Positions 54,354-63,226 of a stretch of DNA of 64,000 nt are shown here, in pieces. The stretch is from an uncultured Alphaproteobacteria bacterium. Lineage in GTDB: Bacteria > Pseudomonadota > Alphaproteobacteria > CAAHEQ01 > UBA3637. The stretch spans positions 51,401-115,400 of the forward strand of contig CAKPYQ010000001.1 of the NCBI GenBank assembly GCA_934203105.1. Reading direction: 5' to 3'. The notes under the pieces were generated by a model. The model was not told the DNA's origin. It did not search any database and worked only from the letters and a program-made list of their open reading frames with translations. The stretch's first letter is position 1, and the number at the start of each line of letters is the position of its first letter. The translations under genes were made by a program, and so were the position numbers.

Positions 54354-56624
54354 ATGAAAAATCATTTAATCGCATACTTCATCTTCCTACCGCTGATATT
54401 ATTAGCGGCGTTTACGGATATCGGTACATATCTGAAATACTTAGCCATTGCCAGCATTCCGGTATCTGTGGCGGCCATTATCTATGCTTTTATCCGGACA
54501 AAGGATTTTTATAACAAAGCCAAAAAAGCTTTGGTCATTTTCGTTTTCGGTTTGGCATTAGGAACGGGTATGATAATTCCAACGCCGTCGCACGCTCTTG
54601 GTGTAGGATTTGCAGGAGCCGCAGCGGCACAGCAAATTCAACGATCTGTTTTATTAAGTCAACAAAATGAAGCGCGCAAAACGATGTCGGAAATCGGGCG
54701 CATACCAGAAAGTTTACGCACACCCGAACAGCAACGCCAATACGAACAAGCGCGCGATCGTTATTTAAGAATCAGCGAACTGACCGGCATTTTCCCGTGC
54801 CCGACGTCGCAAGAATTGCACCAAGAAATTACGGCGGATTGTTGGTCTTGCGATATCGCTAATTTATTTATCGAAGCCGGCGATAAAGTCGCGACCCAAT
54901 TTTATAAGCAAGATAAACAATACGGCTATTCGGTATCTTTATTAGTATTAGGCTTGTTCTTTTGGATATTAACTCACGTTATGAAGTTGTTAATGACCTT
55001 TGGACGGGGTGATATCGGGGCATTTTTTACCGCGCTATTTAATAAATTATTGTTAGTCGGCGGAATATTTATTTTGCTGACTTACGCGCCGATGCAATCG
55101 ATTGTAAACTTTGCTATATCACCATTTTTCCTGTTATCCGCGACAATCAGCCAAGAAATCGCAGCAACAGCTCAACCGTTAACGGATTCTTTGTCCGGCA
55201 CGAAAATCGATGTCGCAATGGAAAGTGCTTTTTCAAACCAAGTCGAATGCAAGTATTGCGAAGATTTAAAAGAAGGGAGCCAATCATTGCCGGACAGACG
55301 TATTTCCAACGCAATCGGTTACAATGCGTCTTTACAAGACCGCGTTGTTTCTCCGACCATGAGGAACTCTTTATTATGTACGGTTTGCACGATATATAAA
55401 ATTACGGTACAGCCCACCGTCACCGGACAATTTTTGTATTGTGGTTCGAAGAAAATACAAGCTGATGGCGCCAAAATCGGTAAAGAAAAAATATACAGCG
55501 ATTGGACGGGATGGATCGTCGGCATTGCTTTGATCTTTGCATTCTTTTTAATATCGGCGATGTTCTCGTTCTATTTAATCGATACATTCTTCCGGATTTG
55601 TTTTGTGTTGGTGTTGTTGCCGTTTTTGATCGTATCTTATGCTTTTGAATCGACGCGATCCTATTTATATCGAGGAATGACCGTGATCATTCACGCAACA
55701 GCAACTTACATCATTGTTGCTTTGTTTATGACGCTGGCCATTCAAGCGTTCTATGTCATGTTGGGATCGGACGCACCGGCGATGGTCGCTTTGACCAGTG
55801 CCAACAAATATGACGCCTTGCGTGATTTGGTCGGATTTGGTGAAAACGGCGGACGGATTATGTTGGCGTGTATCGGTGTTACGGCGATTGTCATCATGAT
55901 GATGCAAAGCTTGGATCGCTATATTGCTGATTTAACCGGAATTAACTTATCAAACAGCGGCGGAACTACGGCCATGATGAGCACAGTCGCTGCGGGTATG
56001 GCGGTTAAAAATGCGGTATCCGATGTATACAGCGCAAAATGGAAAAACCCGTTAAGCAAAAAAGATGACGACAATAACACGGAAAGCAAAGCCGCAAAAA
56101 TTCGCGACTGGGGCGAAGATAAATCTGACGGCAAATCAGAAAAAGCTGTTGATAGTGCTGCCAACACGACGGAAAAAGGAGTCAATACGGCCGGAAATGC
56201 TGCTGCAAACGGCGTTGACAAAGCCGGTACAAAAGCGTCCAAAGGAATGTTCGAGAGTGGAAAAGCTTTGTGCAAAGCGGGTCATGGTCTGGGAGCCATT
56301 ATCGGTGTTCCGTTAATGATCGCGGCCGGCGCCGTATGGGTTGCCACAAAGGCGGCCAAATTATCGATAAAGGCCACATCAAAAGTATTGGCAAAGACGT
56401 CTAAATGGGCGGTCAAATACTCTGGACGTGCAGCAGTCAAAGCGATCAAATTCCCCGTCAAAGCAATTGCGCGCAATAAATACTTTAACAAAACGGTCGG
56501 ACTGTTTTGGCAAATGGGCTCTGATACCAAACACGCAAAAGAATCTTTTGACCGGTACAGAAACAAAAGACGGCGCAAAAAAGCAGCCAGACAACGTTAT
56601 AATCGACGCCGGAAAAGAAAATAA
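54354..56624 (+). CDS. TrbL/VirB6-like membrane protein, paralogue 3
   Basis: 756 residues: three N-terminal helices (about 5-22, 27-46, 58-76), a helical stretch, CWSC at 163-166, then the core helices with FWILTHVMKLLMT and FYLIDTFFRICFVLVLLPFL. A Lys/Ala-rich cytoplasmic C terminus (about 560-756) ends in a strongly basic tail (KRRRKKAARQRYNRRRKRK). The extra N-terminal helices and tail make it the largest paralogue. The basic tail may contact nucleic acid or the membrane surface. Last gene before an AT-rich hairpin. Confidence 0.7.
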   Translation: MKNHLIAYFIFLPLILLAAFTDIGTYLKYLAIASIPVSVAAIIYAFIRTKDFYNKAKKALVIFVFGLALGTGMIIPTPSHALGVGFAGAAAAQQIQRSVLLSQQNEARKTMSEIGRIPESLRTPEQQRQYEQARDRYLRISELTGIFPCPTSQELHQEITADCWSCDIANLFIEAGDKVATQFYKQDKQYGYSVSLLVLGLFFWILTHVMKLLMTFGRGDIGAFFTALFNKLLLVGGIFILLTYAPMQSIVNFAISPFFLLSATISQEIAATAQPLTDSLSGTKIDVAMESAFSNQVECKYCEDLKEGSQSLPDRRISNAIGYNASLQDRVVSPTMRNSLLCTVCTIYKITVQPTVTGQFLYCGSKKIQADGAKIGKEKIYSDWTGWIVGIALIFAFFLISAMFSFYLIDTFFRICFVLVLLPFLIVSYAFESTRSYLYRGMTVIIHATATYIIVALFMTLAIQAFYVMLGSDAPAMVALTSANKYDALRDLVGFGENGGRIMLACIGVTAIVIMMMQSLDRYIADLTGINLSNSGGTTAMMSTVAAGMAVKNAVSDVYSAKWKNPLSKKDDDNNTESKAAKIRDWGEDKSDGKSEKAVDSAANTTEKGVNTAGNAAANGVDKAGTKASKGMFESGKALCKAGHGLGAIIGVPLMIAAGAVWVATKAAKLSIKATSKVLAKTSKWAVKYSGRAAVKAIKFPVKAIARNKYFNKTVGLFWQMGSDTKHAKESFDRYRNKRRRKKAARQRYNRRRKRK

Positions 56625-56629
56625 TTCAT

Positions 56630-56654
56630 AAAAAATGAAAAAATTTCATTTTTT
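56630..56654 (+). terminator. AT-rich hairpin after paralogue 3
   Basis: AAAAAATGAAA (56630-56640) and TTTCATTTTTT (56644-56654) pair perfectly around AAA and end in a T-run. All-AT stem, so strength is uncertain. Confidence 0.45.
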
Positions 56655-56723
56655 GTCTATTTTCTTTTTTAAAAATCTGTTATACAATAGAAAAAATATA
56701 AAAAGAAAAGGAGTCTTAAAAAA

Positions 56724-57641
56724 ATGGAAGAAATCATTTTTCCGAATCAGATTCGAATGATTCGCAGAACGCGCGGCAAAACAATGAAAGAAATCGCCGG
56801 CGTTTTGGGTGTCAGCTTGTCCGCAATCAGCAAAATTGAAAAAGGCTATCGCCGAATTGACGATAAACAATTGGCCAAAATATCCGCGTTTTTAAATTGC
56901 CCGAAAGAAAGCATTTTCGTTTACGAGAAAACTTCTCAGCCGGAAGTGTTACAAGCATGGGAAAAAGAGCAGGAACGCCGCAAACAAATCAACGAAAAAA
57001 GCGGGTTAAAAACATTGGGTGCAGGATTGCGTTATTTGCGCGGCGGCAAGATGTTAACTTTATACGACGTTGCCAAAGGTGCCGGATTAACTTTATCGGT
57101 TTATCACCGTATCGAAATGGGACAACGTGAAGTAACGGAAGATCAATTCAAAAAAATTGCACATGCTTTGGGCTTTGATCCGGAAGAGCTGCAAATCAAA
57201 ATCTATGAATTGGATATGGCCGGCACATTGCAAGAGTTTAAAAAGACCGGCAAACCGGGGATTTTTCACCCTAAAGGCGGCTATAACGATTTACCGCTGC
57301 GGGATTTGAACTTTCAAAATCCGCAAATCAATGTCTTTGATGAAAACAACGCAGAGCAACCCAAATCCACAGAAAACGTTTTTTTGCCAAACGCAGCAAA
57401 CTGCTTTGCCGTTCAAATCAGCGGCGATAAGTTGCATTTGCCAAAACAAACCGCATTGACTTTATTGGTATCGAAGACCCAACCGGCGCAAAACGGACAA
57501 TTAGCTACGCTCAAAACAAACAACCGTTTTGAAGTCGGCTATGTCCAAGATCAAAACGGGCTTGTTTTTATCACACAAACGAACCAAATACCTTTATCGG
57601 ATTTGACCGACACAAATAAAGTTATTGCTGTTTTAGCTTGA
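56724..57641 (+). CDS. Double-HTH (XRE) regulator with S24-like C terminus
   Basis: 305 residues with two helix-turn-helix domains (about 6-60: TMKEIAGVLGVSLSAISKIEKG; about 75-135: TLYDVAKGAGLTLSVYHRIEMG, quoted in part). The C-terminal 90 residues (FAVQISGDKLHLPKQTALTLL) resemble the LexA/S24 fold, but no catalytic Ser-Lys pair can be placed. It probably senses a ligand or partner and regulates the cluster. Its position in the middle of the cluster makes it the best candidate for the factor acting at the shared promoters. Confidence 0.75.
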   Translation: MEEIIFPNQIRMIRRTRGKTMKEIAGVLGVSLSAISKIEKGYRRIDDKQLAKISAFLNCPKESIFVYEKTSQPEVLQAWEKEQERRKQINEKSGLKTLGAGLRYLRGGKMLTLYDVAKGAGLTLSVYHRIEMGQREVTEDQFKKIAHALGFDPEELQIKIYELDMAGTLQEFKKTGKPGIFHPKGGYNDLPLRDLNFQNPQINVFDENNAEQPKSTENVFLPNAANCFAVQISGDKLHLPKQTALTLLVSKTQPAQNGQLATLKTNNRFEVGYVQDQNGLVFITQTNQIPLSDLTDTNKVIAVLA

Positions 57642-57663
57642 AAGAAAAAGGCATTCAAAAGAA

Positions 57664-58509
57664 ATGACAAACGAAGCGTTAAAAAGAAAAGAAGATTTTT
57701 TAAGGCGTAAAAAAGGCGTCAGAAATGAAGCAGATATGGTTGCTCAACAGTTGGTCAACATCTATCGGCAACTGTCTATTTTGGGTGATGACGCCACTCA
57801 AAAGTATAATCAACAGTTAATTCGTCAAGCTAATCCGGAAGTATTATCCTCTTTACGGACGATCCCGGGCGGCGAAGAAGTCCGCGAGTATTACGCTTTT
57901 TTAACGCACACGGAAACAAACGAAGGAAATACAGACGCTCCGTTTGCAAAGGGAAATGATTCTTTGCTGCCAAAGCCCGAAGAAATGTCCCCCATTTGGG
58001 AAAGTTTCGGAATGAATAATGTCGGCACAGGCATCAATCGACAAAACCCCATTCCGATGGCGGTTGTCAATCCGATCCGCGCGTCCGTTGTCACAACGTC
58101 GGCGTCCGGCTCTACCAAAAATGCCGAAGCGCCGATCACACCTTTGAATCAACAAAGTTCCGTTGACTTTGATGCTTTGGAAAATGAAGTTTTAGACGCT
58201 TATGATAAACAAAAACAATCTATTTTACAGGCTTTAAAGTTCATCGTCATTGACTCGGACATTGAAAAGATGCATCAAAATTTAAAAAATGCAATCCATA
58301 AAGTCGAAGAGGATTTAGATACTTTAAAAGACAACTTGGTCACATCAATTGATCAAGCGAACGAAAACTCGGTTTTTCCGCCAATAATGCCGGAAAAACA
58401 ATCGTTGCATAATGCGCGTTTAACGGCCGGTATTCGCGTCAGTGAAAAATTCCGTCGAAACAAAAACGGACAAAAGTTTTTGCTGGATACAACCGATGAT
58501 GAAGAATAG
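57664..58509 (+). CDS. Helical hypothetical protein of the secretion-like cluster
   Basis: 281 residues, no membrane segment, with helical ends and a Pro/Ser/Ala-rich middle (about 85-165). The N-terminal motif AQQLVNIYRQL resembles that of the gene at 49548. No family recognised. It follows the regulator by 22 bases and is likely cotranscribed with it. Confidence 0.55.
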   Translation: MTNEALKRKEDFLRRKKGVRNEADMVAQQLVNIYRQLSILGDDATQKYNQQLIRQANPEVLSSLRTIPGGEEVREYYAFLTHTETNEGNTDAPFAKGNDSLLPKPEEMSPIWESFGMNNVGTGINRQNPIPMAVVNPIRASVVTTSASGSTKNAEAPITPLNQQSSVDFDALENEVLDAYDKQKQSILQALKFIVIDSDIEKMHQNLKNAIHKVEEDLDTLKDNLVTSIDQANENSVFPPIMPEKQSLHNARLTAGIRVSEKFRRNKNGQKFLLDTTDDEE

Positions 58510-58514
58510 TTTTC

Positions 58515-58546
58515 TTAAACAATCATTAACTATATTGCTTTATACT
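58515..58546 (+). promoter_or_regulatory. CtrA-type site and -10 before the gene at 58578
   Basis: TTAA (58515-58518), N7, TTAAC (58526-58530) matches the full CtrA consensus. TATACT (58541-58546) lies downstream, so the site overlaps the expected -35, the usual position for CtrA activation. The base composition is AT-rich, so chance must be considered. Confidence 0.45.
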
Positions 58547-58577
58547 AAACTTAAAAAAAGCGGGTAAAGGATCGATT

Positions 58578-60266
58578 ATGGCAGATGCAAACTTATTAAA
58601 CCAGTTGGAAAACAGCTTAATTTCCTATCAAGAAACGCAAGAAACGCTTGACGCTGTTGTTCGCGCTGCCCAAGCCACGTTCGGCGATAATTGGATCAGC
58701 GAATTACCGCATGCATTTGATAATGCCCAAATCGAAGACGCGACAAAGTCTTTGTTAAAAGACAAAATCGATCACGCTGTTCATTATTACGGCGCGTTGA
58801 CGGCTTGGCAAGAAGCGTCTGCGTACTTATCCGACCCGTCCTCTGTGACATTAGAAGCATTATCCGAACGTATTCCGGTTTTAGAATATTGGTTGGCTTT
58901 GTTCGGCAATGAAGGGACGGAATTAACAAACCAAGTTAAAGCTTTATATAGGCAAATCGCGCAAAATAACAATCAAACGCCTGAGACAGAACAAACAAAT
59001 GTCACCCCCGCCACAAACGAACCCGCAACCGAAACCGTTGCCAGCGACGAAAAAGTTACAACCATTGCCGAAGAACAAGCTTTAAATACGGTGCAAGCAC
59101 AAGAAACACCTGCTCAGCCCATAGCAGCCGAAACGGTAAGCAAAACCAGTGAGCCCGTTCAAATGATCGAGCCGGTTATGCGCCCGAATACAGATCGGGT
59201 TCAACATGCGCAAGAAGCTCCTGCTGAACAGAAAGAACCGCTTGTTGAACCGTCCGCATTGCTTGATGCGGACGCAGGCGCAATTGAACAAGCCGTCGCC
59301 GAAACGGCACAGATGTTGCAAGCAAGCGAAGAGCAAGGACAAGACCAGCCTATTGAAACACAGCCGCTCGAACAAACTCAACCGATTGAACAAACGCAGC
59401 CGGTTGAGGTACAATCAATTGAACAAACGCAGCAACCGCTTGAAGCACAACCTGTCTTTAACGATCCCAATGCGATCCCTTCGATTGACGCGGTTGTAAC
59501 AGAGCAAAACGCTGTCTCTGCGGAGCCCCAAATAGCGCAACCTTCCACGGACAATTTGGTTGAAGAAACCGCAAACAGCTGGACAGATACGAACACTTCC
59601 GGTGAAGCGCCGTTGGAAAATTGGATTGACTTGGAAAACATTCCGATGCCCCAAACGCAAGACGTTCAAATTGAGCAAGAACCGATTATTGACGCCAAAG
59701 AAGTTATGGAAGGTTATTCAAGACCTGTTTCGCAAAATTGGGACATTGCGAACTTTTTACGGCAAAAGCGTTTATATGATGATGCCAACAATTGGCTGAG
59801 CGCTTGGTGCATTCGCATGGATAATGCGGAAAAAACATCTTACCCGCACTATGGTTTTATCGTGGACATTATGCACGATTTAAAAGAAAAAATTCAAAAC
59901 GTGTTGGAAAACCAGCTATTAGAAGAAGTTGTTGATCGTGAAATTCCGGGCGGTCGTATCGGCATGGAACGTTTAGCCAAGGCGATTGACCAAGAAATCG
60001 AAGACTTACCAGATGATTTTAAATTATCGACAGAAGAAAAGATTAAATTAAATGCTCGTGAGATTTTGGGTCGAATGGACACATCCGAAGAACAAGAAGA
60101 TATCGGACCGGCTCCGGACGGATTTGAGTTGATGGACGATCCGTATGCTGCTTCGGCCGACAAAATTATCAGCGATTTTGAAAAAACTGAACAAGAAGCT
60201 CAAAATCAAATTGACAAATTAAACGTAATAGAAGACAATAAAGACATTGAACAGAAAAAGGATTAA
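58578..60266 (+). CDS. Acidic Gln/Glu-repeat protein of the secretion-like cluster
   Basis: 562 residues, no signal peptide. A helical N-terminal domain (1-135) precedes a long disordered Glu/Gln/Pro/Thr region (about 135-360, with EQTQPIEQTQPVE-type repeats). A folded C-terminal domain follows (about 370-540; MEGYSRPVSQNWDIANFLRQ). No family recognised. The layout recalls the PTPEQ-repeat protein: a structured end plus a flexible acidic spacer. A start at 58578 follows GGTAAAGGA. Confidence 0.55.
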   Translation: MADANLLNQLENSLISYQETQETLDAVVRAAQATFGDNWISELPHAFDNAQIEDATKSLLKDKIDHAVHYYGALTAWQEASAYLSDPSSVTLEALSERIPVLEYWLALFGNEGTELTNQVKALYRQIAQNNNQTPETEQTNVTPATNEPATETVASDEKVTTIAEEQALNTVQAQETPAQPIAAETVSKTSEPVQMIEPVMRPNTDRVQHAQEAPAEQKEPLVEPSALLDADAGAIEQAVAETAQMLQASEEQGQDQPIETQPLEQTQPIEQTQPVEVQSIEQTQQPLEAQPVFNDPNAIPSIDAVVTEQNAVSAEPQIAQPSTDNLVEETANSWTDTNTSGEAPLENWIDLENIPMPQTQDVQIEQEPIIDAKEVMEGYSRPVSQNWDIANFLRQKRLYDDANNWLSAWCIRMDNAEKTSYPHYGFIVDIMHDLKEKIQNVLENQLLEEVVDREIPGGRIGMERLAKAIDQEIEDLPDDFKLSTEEKIKLNAREILGRMDTSEEQEDIGPAPDGFELMDDPYAASADKIISDFEKTEQEAQNQIDKLNVIEDNKDIEQKKD

Positions 60267-60270
60267 CAGA

Positions 60271-62031
60271 ATGGAACGCACAAAAAAATATTCAATTTTA
60301 CCTTACACTTTGGGTTTATGTGCCGTTGGGGTTATGGCTCTGATGGGTTGCCAATCGAACAAAGACGAGGAGTTGTTTTTACAAGACAATACTTACGTCA
60401 ACGAAACGGCAAACTATGATGAAAACGCACCGGAGCAAAGCCAAAACGATTTTAACAATCCTTACGGTGATGATATGAACTACGCGGACGATACCGGCTA
60501 TACCGACGCCAACATGGACGGATATGCCTATAACGACGGCGCAGAATATCAAAACGACTATGAAACAGCCGCTCCACAAGCCGAGCAATTACCATGCTAT
60601 CGCGTGCAAGACGGTCAAATTTCCGGCGTCGCAACAAACGTTGTTCATACGGAAGGTCAAATGCCTGCTCCGTGTGCAAAAGCTATGCAAGCTCAACAAC
60701 AACAATCCGCATCGGCAACAACAACGCCGTCATCTGCGGGATACGCTCCGGCAATGACGCAACAACCTGCTTTTGCAACAGCACCTTGTCCTTATGCCGC
60801 AAACGTACCAACGCCGACACCCGTTCCTGTCCCGACACCGTATCCTTATGTTGTAAATGGAACAAATGGCGTGAACGGATCGGTTGGAACATTTAATCCT
60901 AACTCGATGCAACAAACAACTTCGTGTATGAAAGCGGCGGCCGCAACACGCGCAGCAAATGACACAATGGTAAACATTGAAACGCCGGCGCGCTGCCAAG
61001 TAGCTTTGCAATCCAATTCGATTATGTCTTCTGTTCCGATGAACGCGGATTCGTTTAAATTGGTTCCGATGGAAAAATCCGACCCTCTGCCACGCTTTGA
61101 AGTCAATGATTACACATTCAAAGATGTTCCATTAGATTTGGCTATTCAAAACTTGGTTATGGAAGCCGGCATTCGCGTTTATTCTGATGACGCTTTATTT
61201 CCGGACGTATCCGGCGACCATGTACGCGGAGAACTGTCCGCCGTTATTGATGAATTGACGGCTGCGGGTGATGTATATTATCGCTATGATGCGCAAAAGA
61301 AACAATTGATTTTATCTCGTTGGGCGCGCTTTTCAATGCAAGTTCCGGGTGGACGTATCGGTATGTATATGATTTTAGATGCTTTACGTGGGGCGAATAT
61401 CACAAACTTACAACCGGACTTTGGCGCCAATGAAGTTTATATGCGTATCAATGTTGAAAAACAAAAAACGATTTCAAACTTGATTGATCTGTTAAAGCAA
61501 TCTCCGAATTTATTGTTGTTCGATATTCAAGTTTATCGTTTAGCAAAATCGGCAAATGCTCCGAAAGTAAATTGGCAAGACTTGGTACAAAACTACGGCG
61601 TAACCAGAATTAACTCTTCCGTAAACGGCATTATGGGGCGTATTTTATCCATGGATCACCAACCCAACAAACGCAATATTTTGGATTTATTGCGCGGATA
61701 TGGCTCTGTTAATATGATTTCAGAAGGTGTTGCGATTATGCCGAACGGTTGGAAAGTTCGTTTTGATATTGGTCAATGCACACGCTTTCAATCTCCGGAA
61801 CAAAACTTATCGATGTTGTTCCAATCTAACGTTATGTCGAAAAACAGAGCCGAAAGCAATATCGCTTTGGACTTACCCACGGGTGAAATTACATCATTCC
61901 ACACGATTTATAACATCGACGATGAGTTGAATATTATCGGTATTCCCGGCAAAGTTTTTGATCCGGCATGGGGTGACAATATCGAATATGTAATTATGTT
62001 AAAGCCAAGATTGCTCCGTTTAGTAAAATAA
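60271..62031 (+). CDS. Secretin-like lipoprotein of the secretion-like cluster
   Basis: 586 residues from the ATG at 60271 (AAGGA upstream). Lipobox ALMGC with Cys 27, then a Tyr/Asp/Asn- and Pro/Gln-rich linker to about 265. A secretin N0 (STN)-like domain follows at about 275-345 (TFKDVPLDLAIQNLVMEAGI), then an N1-like domain (about 360-425). The C-terminal segment (about 450-586) ends in YVIMLKPRLLRLV, as in secretins. Secretin lipoproteins such as PilN or BfpB form outer-membrane rings. The secretin core here is short and divergent, so a ring is inferred only. Confidence 0.7.
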   Translation: MERTKKYSILPYTLGLCAVGVMALMGCQSNKDEELFLQDNTYVNETANYDENAPEQSQNDFNNPYGDDMNYADDTGYTDANMDGYAYNDGAEYQNDYETAAPQAEQLPCYRVQDGQISGVATNVVHTEGQMPAPCAKAMQAQQQQSASATTTPSSAGYAPAMTQQPAFATAPCPYAANVPTPTPVPVPTPYPYVVNGTNGVNGSVGTFNPNSMQQTTSCMKAAAATRAANDTMVNIETPARCQVALQSNSIMSSVPMNADSFKLVPMEKSDPLPRFEVNDYTFKDVPLDLAIQNLVMEAGIRVYSDDALFPDVSGDHVRGELSAVIDELTAAGDVYYRYDAQKKQLILSRWARFSMQVPGGRIGMYMILDALRGANITNLQPDFGANEVYMRINVEKQKTISNLIDLLKQSPNLLLFDIQVYRLAKSANAPKVNWQDLVQNYGVTRINSSVNGIMGRILSMDHQPNKRNILDLLRGYGSVNMISEGVAIMPNGWKVRFDIGQCTRFQSPEQNLSMLFQSNVMSKNRAESNIALDLPTGEITSFHTIYNIDDELNIIGIPGKVFDPAWGDNIEYVIMLKPRLLRLVK

Positions 62032-62047
62032 TTTTAAAGGGTATAAA

Positions 62048-62779
62048 ATGACTGACGAAATTAAAAAGCCTGTATTTAAAGCACCTCCTTTACCGCCAAA
62101 GACGATCTCTTTGTCTAATGTCGGATCGACGGGGACCGCACAGCAACCGGCTCAACAACCGGCAGGCCTTCAAGCACAAGCTCAAACGCCACCCGCGTCG
62201 GGAGCAATGCAATCGGCGACTTCTCAACGCCCGCAAACGCAGACGCAACAGCCAAAACAAGTTCGTCCGCAAATTCAACCAAAGCCGATTTTGTCGGCCG
62301 CGCAAACACAAAATCAAGTTGAAGGAAAGACTTCTTCAATGCCTGCCGCTGCGGCGTCCAATGGGTCGGAAGTTCCCGTTAAAACATTTGTGGAAGAATT
62401 AAACCTGCCGCCAAAAATTTTGGAAACAAAAGTTATGGGATCGGTTGTTGCGGGAATATTCTTATTCGGGATTATGATGGGCTGCGCCTTTTTTGGTGGC
62501 GACAGCAAGCAAGTTGTTCAAGGACTGACGGACGTTGTTCTCAATCCGGACATTCGTTATAATTTGCGTCGCTGCGGACAAATCGACCCGAACAGAGAAT
62601 GCGTTTTATACATTATGAATTCTCAAACGCGTGATCGTCTGGGAAGTGATTTTTTCCAAGAAGCGCAAAATATGACCGGCGTTCAAAAGTATTCTATTCA
62701 GTTGGCAAATGTCAACTATGCAAATGCTTTGATCCGCCCGGGGTATATTGCTCAAATTTATATTCCGGCTCGAAAGTAA
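62048..62779 (+). CDS. Bitopic membrane protein, VirB10-like topology
   Basis: 243 residues: a Pro/Gln-rich cytoplasmic N terminus (about 1-120), one membrane helix (about 129-150, VMGSVVAGIFLFGIMMG) and a small periplasmic domain (about 151-243) with a Cys pair (C about 167 and 177). The plan resembles VirB10/TraB-type bridging proteins but is much shorter; no sequence family is recognised. Last gene of the operon, 16 bases after the secretin-like gene, ending at a terminator. Confidence 0.6.
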   Translation: MTDEIKKPVFKAPPLPPKTISLSNVGSTGTAQQPAQQPAGLQAQAQTPPASGAMQSATSQRPQTQTQQPKQVRPQIQPKPILSAAQTQNQVEGKTSSMPAAAASNGSEVPVKTFVEELNLPPKILETKVMGSVVAGIFLFGIMMGCAFFGGDSKQVVQGLTDVVLNPDIRYNLRRCGQIDPNRECVLYIMNSQTRDRLGSDFFQEAQNMTGVQKYSIQLANVNYANALIRPGYIAQIYIPARK

Positions 62780-62807
62780 ATTTTCATTGTCTCCTTACAA
62801 AACAAAG

Positions 62808-62841
62808 AAAGCCTTGTATTTTACGATACAGGGCTTTTCTT
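62808..62841 (+). terminator. Terminator at the end of the secretion-like cluster
   Basis: AAAGCCTTGTAT (62808-62819) and ATACAGGGCTTT (62826-62837) pair with one wobble, followed by TCTTTT. Confidence 0.85.
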
Positions 62842-62909
62842 TTATCAATCAGAAAAAAGTGTTCTTAAAATAGGTGCGGATTTTGGTTATTTTAAGTGTG
62901 TTTTTCTGT

Positions 62910-63219
62910 GTCATTCTAACGCTGTTTCTCTATTGTGTCATTCTGAGCGTCCCTTTTCCCGTTCCTGTCATTCTGAGCCTTGGCGAAGAATCTTTTAGTA
63001 TTCCCGCAGTCATTCTGAGCACCAGCGAAGAATCTCTTTAAAGGTACCCCTTGTGCGCCAAAGTGGGGACGCGCGGCGCGAAATTTTCGCGTCCCCACTT
63101 TTTGAAAAATGCTGTTTTTTCGGGTGTTATTCTGAATCTACCCTCCACATGTCATTCTGAGCGTCAGCGAAGAATCTCTTTACTTCGCGGTCATTCTGAA
63201 CGCATGCGAAGAATCTCTT
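62910..63219 (+). repeat. Second dispersed repeat array
   Basis: The 447-base gap 62780-63226 contains, after the terminator, at least four full CATTCTGA elements (62967-62996, 63009-63038, 63151-63180, 63190-63219). It also has truncated ones at about 62910, 62937 and 63126, and one GC-rich palindrome at 63061-63100 (arms AAGTGGGGACGCG and CGCGTCCCCACTT). The full copies share GTCATTCTGA and GCGAAGAATCT. Confidence 0.85.
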
Positions 63220-63226
63220 CAAACCA

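Noticed and set aside
62916..63098. Minus-strand frame with repeated KRFFA-AQND
   Set aside because: It is only the translation of the CATTCTGA repeat elements.
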